A stretch of 44,426 nt of DNA from Candidatus Minthosoma caballi (GTDB lineage Bacteria > Bacteroidota > Bacteroidia > Bacteroidales > Bacteroidaceae), in contig JAGHVC010000002.1 in NCBI GenBank assembly GCA_018064505.1, positions 1-44,426 of the forward strand. The letters are read 5' to 3'. Positions 22,938 to 32,800 of this stretch are shown one piece after another. Numbering within the stretch: position 1 is the first letter of the stretch; each line of letters opens with the position of its first letter. A program made the translations under genes and the position numbers. The notes under the pieces were generated by a model. The model ran no database searches. It had not been told where the DNA came from and worked only from the letters and a program-made list of their open reading frames with translations.

Positions 22938-24947
22938 ATGAAGAAACTATCATATTTGTTGCTTATTGCGTTTTCATGGCTGTTTTGCCAATGTGTCAAT
23001 CGTCATGATGATGATGACATGGGAAAGGATTATCCAAGCAGAAAGACTTTCGCTGTCATTGACAACTGCATGAGTTTCATGAATACAGATCCGCAGAAAG
23101 CACACTGCATGCTTGACTCTCTCGCGCAAGAAAATCTTATGACGAAGCAGCGTTGCGACTATTACCATGCAATGGTGATATACAGCGGTGAAAACAACAT
23201 TGACAGCGCACTCATAATTTGCGAACGCTTGCTTGAAAAGGGCGAGTTTGGCGATGACCGTTACCTCGAAGAAGAAATTTGCGTCTTAGCATCAAACATA
23301 ACTTCTAGCAGCAATCGCCATCTTGAGACTCTGAAATACGCCAATCGCGGCATTGCCATTTGCCACGGTGACGAAACCATGCGTGATGATGAGGCTTCGC
23401 TGATGGCTCGAGTGGGAGAGGCAGAGCAATCTCTTGGCAGACTGGAGGAAGCATGTCAAACTTACGACCGAGCCCGTGAATTGCTTAGTGAGAACAAATC
23501 ATTCGGTGGCCTTATAGCATTTATTTCTTTGCAGAAGAAGCAGGCAGGCCTATACAGCGAGGAGAAAGAGTATGACAAAGTGATTGACATCTGCCATGAT
23601 GTGCTTGAATTGGTGGAGCGATTTGACCGTGCTCCTTCATTTGTGAATCAGCGTCCAGAAACAATGCAGGAGTCAAGCTATGCCACTCATGATTTTGCCG
23701 ACTTCTATCAGTGCCAGATGTACGGAGAAATAGCTCGAACCTACAGATTGAAGATTGAAGATGGGCTATCAGCCGATGCGGAAGCTGATGCCGACTCAGT
23801 GAAATTGTACATAGAGAAGTGGGGAAGTACTATGGGCTCTCATTCTCCATCCAGCATAGCACCAGTGTTGCGCGAATTGCTTTTTGCAGGCAAGAAGAAA
23901 GAGTTTTACGATGCTTTGCCTGTAGTTGAAGATATGTTCAAAGGCGACAGCCTTGCCAGCGAGTATGTTGACTACCTCACCCTCGTGGCAACAGATGCAT
24001 CAGACTGTGGTGACCTAAAGAAAAGCAATATCTACCTGAAGAGAGCTTTAGTGGTGAGCGACATCATTCGCCGCCACGAAATGCTGAGCGAGCTGTCAGA
24101 ACAGATGTCGCTCAATATGGTGCAGGAGGAGCAACTGGCTCGTCAAGATGCTGAATATCAGTTGACAATCCTCAAGATTACCATTGTGTTACTATCAATG
24201 CTGTTGGCAATGGCGATAGTTGCAGTTGTGATTATCCTAATGCTGATTCGCAAGATGAAAGAACGCAAGAAGATCCTAAACAGCACACAAAAAGACTTGA
24301 CCCAATCAAAGGTAGAAATAAAAAATCTTGCTCGTAAGCTTGAAAATGCAAAAATCGAAAGAAAGAATGAAAGCAGCAAAAGCTTGTTCGAACGAATCTT
24401 GATTGTTGTGGAAGAAAATAAGATGTACCTTGACCCGCAACTTGATATTGTGTCGCTTGCAGATGCCATAGGCAAAAGTCGATCGGTCGTTTCTGCTTGC
24501 ATCAATAAAAACACGGGCAAGCCTTTCCGTCAGTGGCTGTTAGAGTATAGATTGGAGTTGTATGTGAAGATGATGAAAGAAAATCCCGATGCCTCTCTCG
24601 AAGATCTGGCAATGGAGTGTGGCTATCAGGACCAGTCCACTTTCCGCCGTCAGTTCAAGTTGAAGTACGGAATGACTCCTCGCCAATACCGAAATATGAT
24701 TGTTGGCTCATCAAGGAAAAAGGGAAAAGATGCAGACAAAAATGAAAGCGATCTCGTAGTTGACGAAAGTGATCTCATAGCAGACGAAAGCGACCTCGTA
24801 GTTGACGAAAGCGATCTCGTAGCTGACGAAAGCGATCTCGTAATTGACGAAAGTCCCCTCGTAACAGATGAGAGTGACCTCGTACCAGACGAAAGTGGCG
24901 CTGAAGCAAATCAGGAGTTAACTCCAGAAATAAAAACAAACGAATAA
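22938..24947 (+). CDS. Membrane-bound TPR-AraC family regulator with acidic heptapeptide-repeat tail
   Basis: A protein of 669 residues from ATG 22938, chosen because AAAGGAA precedes it and MKK plus a hydrophobic stretch forms a signal/lipoprotein N-terminus (C17/C19 region); in-frame ATGs at 22806 (before the predicted transcript start) and 22908 are less likely. The periplasmic part (about 25-400) is helical with TPR-like pairs. One membrane helix follows (about 408-436), then a coiled coil (about 437-480) and an AraC-type double helix-turn-helix domain (about 498-588) ending DQSTFRRQFKLKYGMTPRQYR. The C-terminus carries eight copies of DESDLVV-like units (602-657). This topology fits direct signal transmission to DNA. 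It heads the operon and probably regulates it. Confidence 0.88.
   Translation: MKKLSYLLLIAFSWLFCQCVNRHDDDDMGKDYPSRKTFAVIDNCMSFMNTDPQKAHCMLDSLAQENLMTKQRCDYYHAMVIYSGENNIDSALIICERLLEKGEFGDDRYLEEEICVLASNITSSSNRHLETLKYANRGIAICHGDETMRDDEASLMARVGEAEQSLGRLEEACQTYDRARELLSENKSFGGLIAFISLQKKQAGLYSEEKEYDKVIDICHDVLELVERFDRAPSFVNQRPETMQESSYATHDFADFYQCQMYGEIARTYRLKIEDGLSADAEADADSVKLYIEKWGSTMGSHSPSSIAPVLRELLFAGKKKEFYDALPVVEDMFKGDSLASEYVDYLTLVATDASDCGDLKKSNIYLKRALVVSDIIRRHEMLSELSEQMSLNMVQEEQLARQDAEYQLTILKITIVLLSMLLAMAIVAVVIILMLIRKMKERKKILNSTQKDLTQSKVEIKNLARKLENAKIERKNESSKSLFERILIVVEENKMYLDPQLDIVSLADAIGKSRSVVSACINKNTGKPFRQWLLEYRLELYVKMMKENPDASLEDLAMECGYQDQSTFRRQFKLKYGMTPRQYRNMIVGSSRKKGKDADKNESDLVVDESDLIADESDLVVDESDLVADESDLVIDESPLVTDESDLVPDESGAEANQELTPEIKTNE
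24741..24908 (+). repeat. Eight tandem 21-bp coding repeats (DESDLVV heptads)
   Basis: Eight 21-base units of the type GACGAAAGCGATCTCGTAGTT encode N/DESDLVV, DESDLIA, DESDLVV, DESDLVA, DESDLVI, DESPLVT, DESDLVP and DESGAEA. Units near the end diverge most, as expected from expansion by slippage followed by decay. Confidence 0.9.
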
Positions 24948-24972
24948 ATAAAACAGACAAAATATCATTCTT

Positions 24973-25128
24973 ATGGAAACAAAAAAATACATAAAGCCGC
25001 AAACAAGCGTTGTGCTGCTTGGTGCAGAGGAACAGCTCCTCAATGACTCTCAATCTGAAGCAAATGCTGCAGGAAAAGATTTTGGTGGATTTAATGCAAA
25101 AGAAAGGGGGCTCTGGGATGAAGACTAA
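24973..25128 (+). CDS. 51-residue small protein with C-terminal GLWDED
   Basis: A short ORF between the regulator and the fimbrillin-like gene, starting METKKYIKPQT and ending GGFNAKERGLWDED. It begins 25 bases after the regulator stop, and its last 11 bases overlap the next gene's start, which implies translational coupling. Small proteins with a KKYIKP... start and an acidic Trp-containing end are common beside surface-protein and peptide genes in Bacteroidales; the function of the group is not established. It has no signal peptide. A short leader-like N-terminus with a variable C-terminal part could fit a precursor peptide, but no modification enzyme is seen nearby. The case for a real gene rests on position, coupling and this family resemblance. 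Confidence 0.65.
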   Translation: METKKYIKPQTSVVLLGAEEQLLNDSQSEANAAGKDFGGFNAKERGLWDED

Positions 25129-26500
25129 CACATTATATAATATATATAGTATAATAGCAGGCTCGATTATTGCCACGAGCCTTCTCGCATCTTGCAGCGA
25201 AGATGTTGCAGAAACAAGCTTGGCAAGCAGTGCCACAGCTGTTGTCTCAGACTTTACTCCGGCAGAAAAAGCAGAGTGGGGTCTTGCGGTTCGTTCAGCC
25301 ATCGACCCAACCACCAACCCGATTTCCTTCTCATGGTCGGAAGGTGACAAGCTTGCAATCTATGCTGGCAATGGTGATGGCATGACTAACTTCAACATCT
25401 CGACCATTGATGGCAAGAATGCGAAGTTCAAGGCTACGGGCTTCAACCTCAAGAATGGAGAGACATACCATGCTTTCTTTCCATACAATGCAGATTGTAC
25501 TAACAAGAGCAATGTAGCAGTCAGCTACAATGGCATGACACAGTCGGGCAACGGCACATACGACCATCTTGGGACATACGACTATCAGATTGCATCAGCT
25601 ACAGCAACTGGAGCTGCCGAGGCTGCTAACATTTCTTATGAGTTTAATCACGCAGGAGTTGTGTGCCGTTTCCAGCTCTCAGGCTTGCCACAGCTCAAAT
25701 ATTCCTCATTCAGCATCTCTGCTCCAGGTGTCATCACAAAGGGCGAGATGAACCTGACTGATATTCAGCCAGCTATCACAGCAGCAGCTGATAATGTGGA
25801 AAAGCAAGTCATCAAGCTTGGCAATGATGGTTTATTCCCAAATGAAGGCTCACTGACCATCTACTGCATGATGGCTCCAGCTAATTTGTCGGACAAGACT
25901 GTAACACTCAATCTCTATTCAGGCAAGAGCGACATGGCAATCATTTCCCTCTCAGTGAATGGCAAGAATATGGAAGCAGGCAAGGCATACGGCTATTCTG
26001 CTGCATACTTAGCACCAACTCCACCAGTGGATTTAGGGTATGTTGACCTCGGATTGGAATTGAGTGGAGAACCAATCTACTTTGCCAATAAGAACTTTTA
26101 TATAGGCGATGTCAATACTTTTGCATGGACAGACATTGACCCTGTGTCTGCTACATGGGGACCAGACTGGCGCACTCCAACGCGTGAGGAACTTGAGACA
26201 CTTTTCAACAAGCAGGTTATGGATTATCCTCTCACATGGGAATACTCAGAAGTCCTTGGCGGTGTATGGGTGATTAACAATGTTATGGAAAGTGAAATAG
26301 GTGAATCAGGAAAGCATCGCATCTTCTTGCCTGTAGTTGATGGAACTGGCGACTATTGGAGCTCAAAATTGAATAATGGCTCATATGCATGGTATTGCGA
26401 GGTGGATGTTGATGATTATGAAGAGATTACCAATTCAGAATCTTCTATTAGCATAAGTAAGAAATTCTTCATCCGCCCAGTTTATGTGGGCAACAAGTGA
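25118..26500 (+). CDS. Fimbrillin-like lipoprotein with C-terminal FISUMP-like domain
   Basis: A protein of 460 residues from ATG 25118, which has AGGGGG 8-14 bases upstream and starts a lipoprotein signal ending LLASCSED. An upstream in-frame ATG (25010) lies inside the small gene and is rejected. The middle (about 55-300) has ISFSWSEGDKLAIYAG and repeated beta-strand patterns as in fimbrillin A / Mfa-like minor pilin proteins. The C-terminal portion (about 310-460) has WGPDWRTPTREELETLF and GDYWSS, typical of FISUMP/DUF1566-like domains found in Bacteroidetes and Fibrobacter surface proteins. It is anchored in the outer membrane and likely surface-exposed. It overlaps the small gene by 11 bases and precedes the GLUG gene by 36. 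Confidence 0.82.
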   Translation: MKTNTLYNIYSIIAGSIIATSLLASCSEDVAETSLASSATAVVSDFTPAEKAEWGLAVRSAIDPTTNPISFSWSEGDKLAIYAGNGDGMTNFNISTIDGKNAKFKATGFNLKNGETYHAFFPYNADCTNKSNVAVSYNGMTQSGNGTYDHLGTYDYQIASATATGAAEAANISYEFNHAGVVCRFQLSGLPQLKYSSFSISAPGVITKGEMNLTDIQPAITAAADNVEKQVIKLGNDGLFPNEGSLTIYCMMAPANLSDKTVTLNLYSGKSDMAIISLSVNGKNMEAGKAYGYSAAYLAPTPPVDLGYVDLGLELSGEPIYFANKNFYIGDVNTFAWTDIDPVSATWGPDWRTPTREELETLFNKQVMDYPLTWEYSEVLGGVWVINNVMESEIGESGKHRIFLPVVDGTGDYWSSKLNNGSYAWYCEVDVDDYEEITNSESSISISKKFFIRPVYVGNK

Positions 26501-26536
26501 TTTTTTAAGATTATATAAAACTAAAGTTATAAAGTC

Positions 26537-29500
26537 ATGAGAAATAGGTTATTAGTAAAGCTCTGGCAACGCATGTTGCTTATCACCCTGCTGTGTGGAG
26601 TAGGGCAGAGCGCATTTGCAGATGATACAAAAGCCGAGAAAGCGTTTCAGGACCAGAAGTACTTTGAGGTTAGTAAGAGTAGAGATGCAATACACTTCAA
26701 GTTGCTCCTCAGTGCATGTGTCAGCTACAACTATTGGGCAGATGCCAACAAACTGTCTGAAGTGAAGATAATACTGAAGGACAAGCATAAAGGCGGCACA
26801 AATACTGTTTGCATTGCCAAGTATAGTGGCGCGAGCAACAGCAGTGAGTATAAATTTTATAGCAAAGTGGGATACTTTGTCTTAACAAACTACGGAGGCA
26901 GAATCGTAAAGACCGGCGAGGAGGCCAGTGGTGGCACCAGTGGTGGCGGTGACTGGCACTACATTGAGTTCGACTGGTATCCTACACAGGAAATGATGGA
27001 GAAATACACGATGCAAGCGGTTCTGACCATCAACCGTCGCGGCAACACATGGTTAGCATGGAGGGAAGACACAGGCTCCAAGGATTTCAAGTATGCTGAA
27101 ATTGATCTCTCATCCGAAGTGCCAACGGTATCTTTGTCTGCCCCACAATTCATGGCAGACAAAGCGCAAGCAGCCATTGGAAATGTTGTCTCTATTGGCT
27201 ACAGCACAAATGCACAGCCAAAATCCTACCAAGCTTCATTCTTGGGCAGCAAAGTGAACAAGACAACAGACAAGCAGAAGACTTTCTATCTTGCTGCATC
27301 TGACCATGAAGTCGCAGAACCCTCATGCACATTGGAATTCCAAAGAAACCAACAGCTCAAAGAAACAGAGTTTAACATCTACAAAGTGAAGGCTACTGTA
27401 GATTCTATTCCTGCCTACCACCGCATTCACAATTTCGGCATCGACAAGTCTGAATCTCAGTCTCGCCTTACATGGGAATTGCACAATGTGAATGATGCAG
27501 ATTTCTTCAAAGAAGACGCATTCGTCGTTCAGTGCTCTCGCACGCCCAACTTCAGCGAAATTACAGACACAGTCAAGTTAAAATACGAATTGGGTGGCTC
27601 AGCATCTGTCACAACGAAAAACTTTACATACCAAACCACAAACAAAGACGGTGTAAAGACGCAGAAATTCTATTGCGACCTCTTAGACACTAACGAAGAC
27701 GCAATCACCTACTATCGCATACAGCGACAGTCCACCGAGTCATTGGGCTGGACACATCCGCTTGTGGCATTTGCCAGCACCAGCAAGTTTATCAGCGAGT
27801 TGTGCGTTTCCGTAGCAACAAATTCCACCGAAGCACGCAACAACCTTCTCGACAAGGGCTATAAGTTGCTTGACTACAACCTCAATCATGGCATAAAGGG
27901 AAATTATGTATATATAGGATATAAAGACTCCGACAACCCTCTCAATGCAGTATCACGCATAGTCATTAAGAAAGGCTCTGCATGGTCAGCCGGTCAGAAT
28001 AAGACTTACACCGACAATGACTACACCATGCAGGCAGTGCCATTCACAGGCATTGAGGGTGGCAATCTGAATGCCGGAATTGAAGGAGCAGATTCGCTCT
28101 ATTTGTACTATTCTCGCGACAAAAACAGGGGTGAGCACCAAACCGTCATCACAAGGCTCATGCACAGCAGTGCAGTTGATGCAAGCACCCTGCCTTCTGG
28201 CTTCTGTTTTGTGGGAGATGCAATCACCGCCCAGCCAGCAGCTGTCAACCTCAACAGCGGATGCCCTGATGGCACAGAGATAATAACCCTGATGTGCCAG
28301 ATGCATGAGCATGTGAGCGATTATTACGGCAAACCAGTGGGTGACGACATCTACATGGGGCATGACTGCTGTGGCGTGTATTTCAAGAATGCCCTTACTG
28401 ACGGAGAGATCCACATTTCAAATGCCGACGAGCTGTTTGCCTATGCCGACTTGGTGAACAAGGCAGAAATGTTCCAGATCAATGCAAGGCTCACAGCCGA
28501 CATTGTGGTGAATGAGAATGTCATAGTCGATGGCAAGCTCAATCCCGACCAGTCGATGGTTAAGGCATTCCGTAAGTGGGAGCCTGTAGGTAAGAACTCC
28601 ACTTTGTTCTGTGGCACATTCGATGGCGACGGACACACAATAAGTGGTCTCTATTGCGTCACCTCAGCCAATGCTGGCTTATTCAGCGGTTTGTCTAACG
28701 GCTCTGCTGTAACAAATCTCATTCTCAGAGACTCATATTTCAACACCGAAGATGGAACATGCGGAGGTATCTGTGGCAGTATATCCGCCCCAGGAGATAA
28801 AAAAGTAAGCATCTCTCGCTGTTTCTTTGATGGCGTATTGGAGAGTGGATACCACACAGGAGGCATAGTCGGTTTGTGTCAAGACGGCAGCATCAGCATA
28901 GACAATTGTTTCAGCCGTGGAACTATAATAGCTCACAGTTCCGTACGCAACTACGGAGGACTTGTGGGATCAGTAGGCGTAAACTCAGAAATGGAAGTGC
29001 GTAACAGTTACAGCCATGTGCAGTTTGACATCAAAGCTACAGAAAAAAGGCCATCCATAGGTGGCTTAGTGGGATCTTCAAACGCCAGCACGGTCAGGTT
29101 CTACCGTTGTTTCAGTTTGAACAACGAGAGTCAGAGTGGCTCAATGCAAACAAAGCTCGATAATACATGCCGAGTGTATAGCGGAGAAGAACTGAAAACG
29201 GGAGCAATAGCCTATGAACTCAATGCTAATCAAAACCCTGCAGTCTGGGCTCAGATTCTTAGAGAAGACGATTATCCTGTTTTCTTCGATCAGTTGAATC
29301 ACACCCAGGAGCGTGCTACTGTGTATGAGGTGAAAGGATATAAGTGTACTGACAAAAATGAAAGTGTGCACACAGGTCGCTACTCAAACTATTGGGATGA
29401 GGCAGCGATCCTTGTTCACGACGAACAATATCACAAAGCAGAACAGGCAACATGCTCTAAAAGAGGCAACTTGGAGTATTGGAGTTGTCGTAACACTGAT

Positions 29501-29788
29501 TGTGGCCTACTCTTCAGCAACGAAGAGTGTACGACAATCATAGAAAAAGCTCCTATTCTGGAACCAACGGGAGAGCATGACTACGATGAATATACCGAAA
29601 CTTGCGTTAGCTGTGGTAAGACTCGTCATGAAATCGAAACCGAAGCACTTGCTATTGAGTCAGTTGAGTGCGATCACGAGAAGGGACAATCGTATGACAT
29701 TCTCGGTCGCCGAGTGACAGATAGCCACAAGGGAATCGTGATAATCAAGAATGCCGATGGCAATACACACAAAATATTGAAGAAATAA
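26537..29788 (+). CDS. Large secreted GLUG-motif surface protein (1083 residues)
   Basis: A signal peptide ends SAFADD (about 29). Residues about 30-430 form a module shared with the neighbouring giant protein: HYIEFDWYP, PAYHRIHNFGIDKSESQSRLTWEL and YYRIQRQSTESLGWTHPL. Residues about 415-545 hold two DYNLN/NLNAGI...YLYYS units that suggest a beta-prism (MABP-like) fold. Residues about 640-870 contain GLUG repeats (TISGLYCVTSANAGLFSGL, GGIVGLC, GGLVGSV, GGLVGSS), typical of adhesins. Cysteine-rich zinc-ribbon-like sequences follow (about 970-1050), and the tail YDILGRRV...GIVIIKNADG matches the type on the GH30 protein. It lies 36 bases after the fimbrillin-like gene and 13 before the giant gene. 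An adhesin or matrix role is inferred. Confidence 0.85.
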   Translation: MRNRLLVKLWQRMLLITLLCGVGQSAFADDTKAEKAFQDQKYFEVSKSRDAIHFKLLLSACVSYNYWADANKLSEVKIILKDKHKGGTNTVCIAKYSGASNSSEYKFYSKVGYFVLTNYGGRIVKTGEEASGGTSGGGDWHYIEFDWYPTQEMMEKYTMQAVLTINRRGNTWLAWREDTGSKDFKYAEIDLSSEVPTVSLSAPQFMADKAQAAIGNVVSIGYSTNAQPKSYQASFLGSKVNKTTDKQKTFYLAASDHEVAEPSCTLEFQRNQQLKETEFNIYKVKATVDSIPAYHRIHNFGIDKSESQSRLTWELHNVNDADFFKEDAFVVQCSRTPNFSEITDTVKLKYELGGSASVTTKNFTYQTTNKDGVKTQKFYCDLLDTNEDAITYYRIQRQSTESLGWTHPLVAFASTSKFISELCVSVATNSTEARNNLLDKGYKLLDYNLNHGIKGNYVYIGYKDSDNPLNAVSRIVIKKGSAWSAGQNKTYTDNDYTMQAVPFTGIEGGNLNAGIEGADSLYLYYSRDKNRGEHQTVITRLMHSSAVDASTLPSGFCFVGDAITAQPAAVNLNSGCPDGTEIITLMCQMHEHVSDYYGKPVGDDIYMGHDCCGVYFKNALTDGEIHISNADELFAYADLVNKAEMFQINARLTADIVVNENVIVDGKLNPDQSMVKAFRKWEPVGKNSTLFCGTFDGDGHTISGLYCVTSANAGLFSGLSNGSAVTNLILRDSYFNTEDGTCGGICGSISAPGDKKVSISRCFFDGVLESGYHTGGIVGLCQDGSISIDNCFSRGTIIAHSSVRNYGGLVGSVGVNSEMEVRNSYSHVQFDIKATEKRPSIGGLVGSSNASTVRFYRCFSLNNESQSGSMQTKLDNTCRVYSGEELKTGAIAYELNANQNPAVWAQILREDDYPVFFDQLNHTQERATVYEVKGYKCTDKNESVHTGRYSNYWDEAAILVHDEQYHKAEQATCSKRGNLEYWSCRNTDCGLLFSNEECTTIIEKAPILEPTGEHDYDEYTETCVSCGKTRHEIETEALAIESVECDHEKGQSYDILGRRVTDSHKGIVIIKNADGNTHKILKK

Positions 29789-29801
29789 GACAGAATAATA
29801 T

Positions 29802-32800
29802 ATGAGAACAAGTGTAATTACAAAAATGCGTTATGTAGCAGTTCTGCTTCTAACTCTGTTTGTGGGTGTGCAAACTGCTCATGCAGACAATGAAGAGTTT
29901 GACCAGCAGCATAATTTCATGGTGACAAGGCAGGGAGAATCTTGCTTGCACTTCCGTGTGCTTACATGGGCTTATGGTGGGTACAAGAACCATTGGGCTG
30001 ATCCTGATAAAGATAGGCTTTCAACCATCACTGTCAAGAAATTCAAGCTTAATGACAGTGGCAGTAGGGTTAATCCAGAAACTCCTGACGAAAAAGTGAC
30101 TCTTGCAAACTTTTATGGCCATAATTCTGACGACGAAGGCAAGGTTTGGTTCAAATTGAATAAGGGCACAGCCCAAATCACAAATATCAAGAGTCAGCTG
30201 GCTAATGCGTCAATGAAAGCAGGTGAAGAAAAAATGATAGAAGTCACTTCTTCTGACAAATACACCTTCCTTGAGTTCGACTGGTTTCCAGACAACAATA
30301 TGATAGCAGAGTATGCAGCTGACGGTGAGACTCTGATAAAGTATGAGTTAGAAGTTTCGATGGTGGTTTATGACAGGCGAAATGACCTTTTGGGAAAGGG
30401 GGAAAATACCTACCCTAAGGATGTGAAATGGACATTCAATCTTTCCGATGCATTCCGTTCGGCAACTCTCAACGATCCTGTGTTCTATCCACTTGGTGGC
30501 GATGAAAATATTGGCAAGCTTGCAGTGCCATACAGCTTAATGAGTCGTCCGCTCTCTTACCACACAAGCTGGGACACAGAGACAGAGAACTCTTGCGCTT
30601 CTCAAGGTGGCATGATCTATGTAAACGCTGAGGATACATGTCGTGCTTCGTTCATGGCGTATTTCACTGTTGTGAGAGATGCGACAAAGAATCTGACATG
30701 GATGGTAGCGTCAAATGCAGTCACTGTGCAACCATACCATCGCATTCACGACTTCAAGGTGAGCGAGTATGTGCCAGAAGAGGGTGCTACAAAAGGCTTA
30801 TACACAGGTGCTAAGAAGCTGGAATGGGATATTCACTATTCTGATGAGAAAGATATTCTTGCTGACGATGGCTTTGTGATTGAGCGTGCCTACAAAGGCG
30901 ACTTCAGCGATGCTGAGCAAATAGAAAGTGTCCCATTTGTGCAAACTTATTTTGATAAGAATGGACAAAGTGAGGATGGTAAGAGAGTGAACAATAAGTA
31001 TCACTATGAGTATGTTGATGATAGTCAGGGAGCTTGGTATAATCCAGAGAATCCTGAGCGTCCTGTATTTTACCGTGTGCGCCGTGCTTCATCAGAGTAT
31101 TGGGGCTGGGATCATGAATGGGCAGCAAAAGACTCTATTGCTAAGCCAGTATATCTCGCATCTCCATCGCGCAACATAGAGGCGCAAGTGGCAAAGGATG
31201 CTGACTTTGAGAGAAATAGAAAGATTGAAGTCGTCATTTCGATGGATGCTTCGTGCGTGCCATCTTTGGTTAAGCATGAGATGAAAGGAGGGGATGAATT
31301 TGAGAACATCGTTCGTAATCTCGTCTGGAACGAATCAGCAACTCTCAACCTCGTTCGCCACATGTCGCACACCGAAGGCGGTGCAGACACAGAGACGATG
31401 AAGATTCCTGTGCTCCCTACAAACATCGCCTACGACCCTGTGGGCAAGTGCTGGAAAGCGCGCGTATATGACACGCCAAAGTTCCCTTGCACATACTACA
31501 GCTACACTGTTGAAGTAGAGACGGATTTTAACACTACCTTGCCTAAGATGAAGGATGAGAATATCAAAAACATCATCCCTCCAACTAAGGAAGGCTCAAC
31601 AGGTGATTATCTTGTAGAAGTGACAGGAGCGACAGCTGTGCCAGACTATTCGTCATTTGCTCTCAAGACGGAGAATTTCTATTTCAACACCGCTGCTAAG
31701 GTGACAAACCTTCAGGCTTCGATGGACACATATAATGATCATGTGGCTCTCACTTGGGAGAATGAAGGAGGCGAATGCGACTACTATATCATTAAGCGTT
31801 CTAATGGTGTTTCTACTGATTTGCTGACACCTATTTCAAATTCAGATTTGCATAGCGACTGCTTCTACAATGACACAACAGCCATTGGTGGTGTGAAATA
31901 CACTTACTCTGTGCAGGCAGTTGTGAACTGTGCCAACAGCAAGGAGGAAATCAGCGAGGCTATGACAGCAGATGGTCGTGCCAACCGTAAGGCACACATC
32001 TTTGGTAAGCTCTTCTACACCAATGGCATGGCTGTGGCAGGAGTTGCGGTCGAAGCAAAATATTCTGGAGAAACTTACAGAGATACGACTAAGGAGGATG
32101 GTTCTTATATGATTACGATTCCAGAGCGTCCAAAGATAGGTGATGAAAAACAGGTGACGCTTTCGGTGGTGGATGCCAACTATAATTTCACTATTCCAGG
32201 GCAGGATGACCAGCAGAAGATAAGAACAATTAATCTCACTGATCAGCGTAAGAATGTGTATGACTGCGACTTTGCGTCGAAGAACTACCTTAAATTCACT
32301 GGTCGAGTGCTTTATGAGGGCACTTCAGTGCCTGTGTCAGGAGCATCATTCCTCATCTCGGGCAATGTTGCCAAGAACAAGGATGGCAAGGATGTGATTA
32401 CCGACAGCCAGGGTAATTTTGAACTCACAGTGCCTAAGGACCAAAAGTTCACTCTCCAGACCGTGAAGGACAAGCATCATTTCCTTCAGGATGGTTTCTT
32501 CATGGTGACAAATACTTCAACGGGCGAACTTACCAAAGACCTTAGCTTTAAAGAGCATCAGTATGAAAAGTATATGTGGGACCAGACAAAGGTGAAGCTG
32601 ATTGGCCGCGTGGTGGGCGGTAATGACCAGGGCAATATGATTCTTGGCATGGACCGTTCGAAGAACAATCTTGGTGACGATTTGCAGATGGTGCTTGCCC
32701 TCGAAGGTAATGATGTGGCTCATCTTGTCTATAATCCAAAGGATAGGACACAGAAGGAGCGTGATGCTAAGTTTGTGCATGCAGATGGCGAGCATGAGAC

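Noticed and set aside
25010-25117. Start of the fimbrillin-like protein at 25010
   Set aside because: This would place 36 residues before a normal lipoprotein signal and overlap most of the small gene; ATG 25118 has an AGGGGG site.
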